Source of the DNA: Pseudomonadales bacterium
GTDB lineage: Bacteria > Pseudomonadota > Gammaproteobacteria > Pseudomonadales > Moraxellaceae
Direction: 5' to 3'
Assembly: GCA_013043915.1 (NCBI GenBank)
Contig: JABEVH010000123.1
Span: 1-5,410, forward strand
Length of the DNA stretch: 5,410 nt
Shown: one piece after another, positions 5,401 to 5,410 of the stretch
Layout of the letters: every line of letters begins with the position of its first letter
How positions within the stretch are numbered: the stretch's first letter is position 1
The notes under the pieces: model-generated
Seen by the model: the letters and a program-made list of their open reading frames with translations, nothing else
Told to the model about the DNA's origin: nothing
The model's database searches: none
Translations under genes and position numbers: made by a program

Positions 5401-5410
5401 GTATCGCTAC
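5266..5410 (-). mobile_element. Putative right end of an IS200/IS605-type (tnpB) element inserted in miaE; continues past the window
   Basis: MiaE homology stops at 5265. On the minus strand the next 145 nt end in CCCCCCTGTC-TTTA-GACATGGGGAGG-TTTAG. A hairpin with a TTTA loop, followed by GGGGAGG and a few bases to the junction, is the pattern I know from right ends of IS200/IS605 elements that carry tnpB, such as the ISDra2 type. These elements make no target duplication and have no terminal inverted repeats. Further inside, CCGGG/CCCGG and AGCCCG/CGGGTT pairings suggest a structured RNA. No recognisable TnpA or TnpB sequence is visible. A tnpB 3' end could lie at or just beyond the window edge on the minus strand. 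Exact boundary, family and orientation are inferred from pattern recognition, not from a database match. Another kind of insertion or a rearrangement is possible. Confidence 0.6.
5272..5296 (-). repeat. Subterminal hairpin of the putative element
   Basis: TGTC (5279-5282) and GACA (5287-5290) pair around TAAA on the plus strand (TTTA on the minus). The stem continues past a bulged A at 5278 with CCCC (5274-5277) against GGGG (5291-5294), then a T-G wobble and one C-G pair. The structure is seen directly. It ends about 6 nt from the miaE junction, where IS200/IS605 ends carry the hairpin recognised by the HUH transposase. No T-tract follows on either strand, so a terminator is unlikely. Confidence 0.75.

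Overview
The window is a stretch of bacterial chromosome of ordinary housekeeping character, with one disrupted gene and what looks like the end of an insertion element at its right edge. The order folD - cysS - glnS - ppiB - lpxH, with cysS and glnS on the minus strand and the others on the plus strand, is the arrangement known from Pseudomonas and related Gammaproteobacteria. The proteins also read as gammaproteobacterial: GlnRS with TSKRKL in place of MSKRKL, a Pseudomonas-length MiaE, and an LpxH, which implies a Gram-negative making lipid A. Base composition is roughly balanced, so this is not a high-GC Pseudomonas. I cannot name the genus.

Layout. At 1-441 (+) lies the 3' part of folD (C1-folate metabolism), cut by the left window edge. 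It converges on cysS (438-1841, -), the two stop codons interlocking in one TTAA. cysS is the second gene of a minus-strand glnS-cysS pair joined by an ATGA stop/start overlap. A 125-bp divergent intergenic region (3500-3624) separates glnS from ppiB and carries a good sigma70-type promoter for the plus-strand pair. ppiB (3625-4125, +) and lpxH (4127-4855, +, GTG start) are 1 nt apart and probably co-transcribed. lpxH converges on miaE (-), the two coding regions overlapping by 49 bp.

miaE (tRNA ms2i6A37 hydroxylase) lacks roughly its first 55-60 codons. Homology stops at a TTG codon (5263-5265) with an in-frame TAG directly upstream. From there to the window edge (5266-5410) the sequence is not miaE. 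Read on the minus strand it ends in a hairpin with a TTTA loop followed by GGGGAGG-TTTAG, which resembles the right end of IS200/IS605-type (tnpB-carrying) elements. The most economical reading is that such an element inserted into miaE. Its end would also hold the 3' portion of an omega-RNA (reRNA) whose guide would be read from the miaE remnant. The transposase and tnpB genes, the other end and the lost miaE 5' part lie outside the window, so this is inferred.

Functionally, two aminoacyl-tRNA synthetases (Gln, Cys), a tRNA-modification gene, a folate enzyme that supplies formyl groups for initiator tRNA, a cytosolic cyclophilin and a lipid A enzyme sit together. All genes except miaE and the edge-cut folD look intact and full length, with family motifs present.
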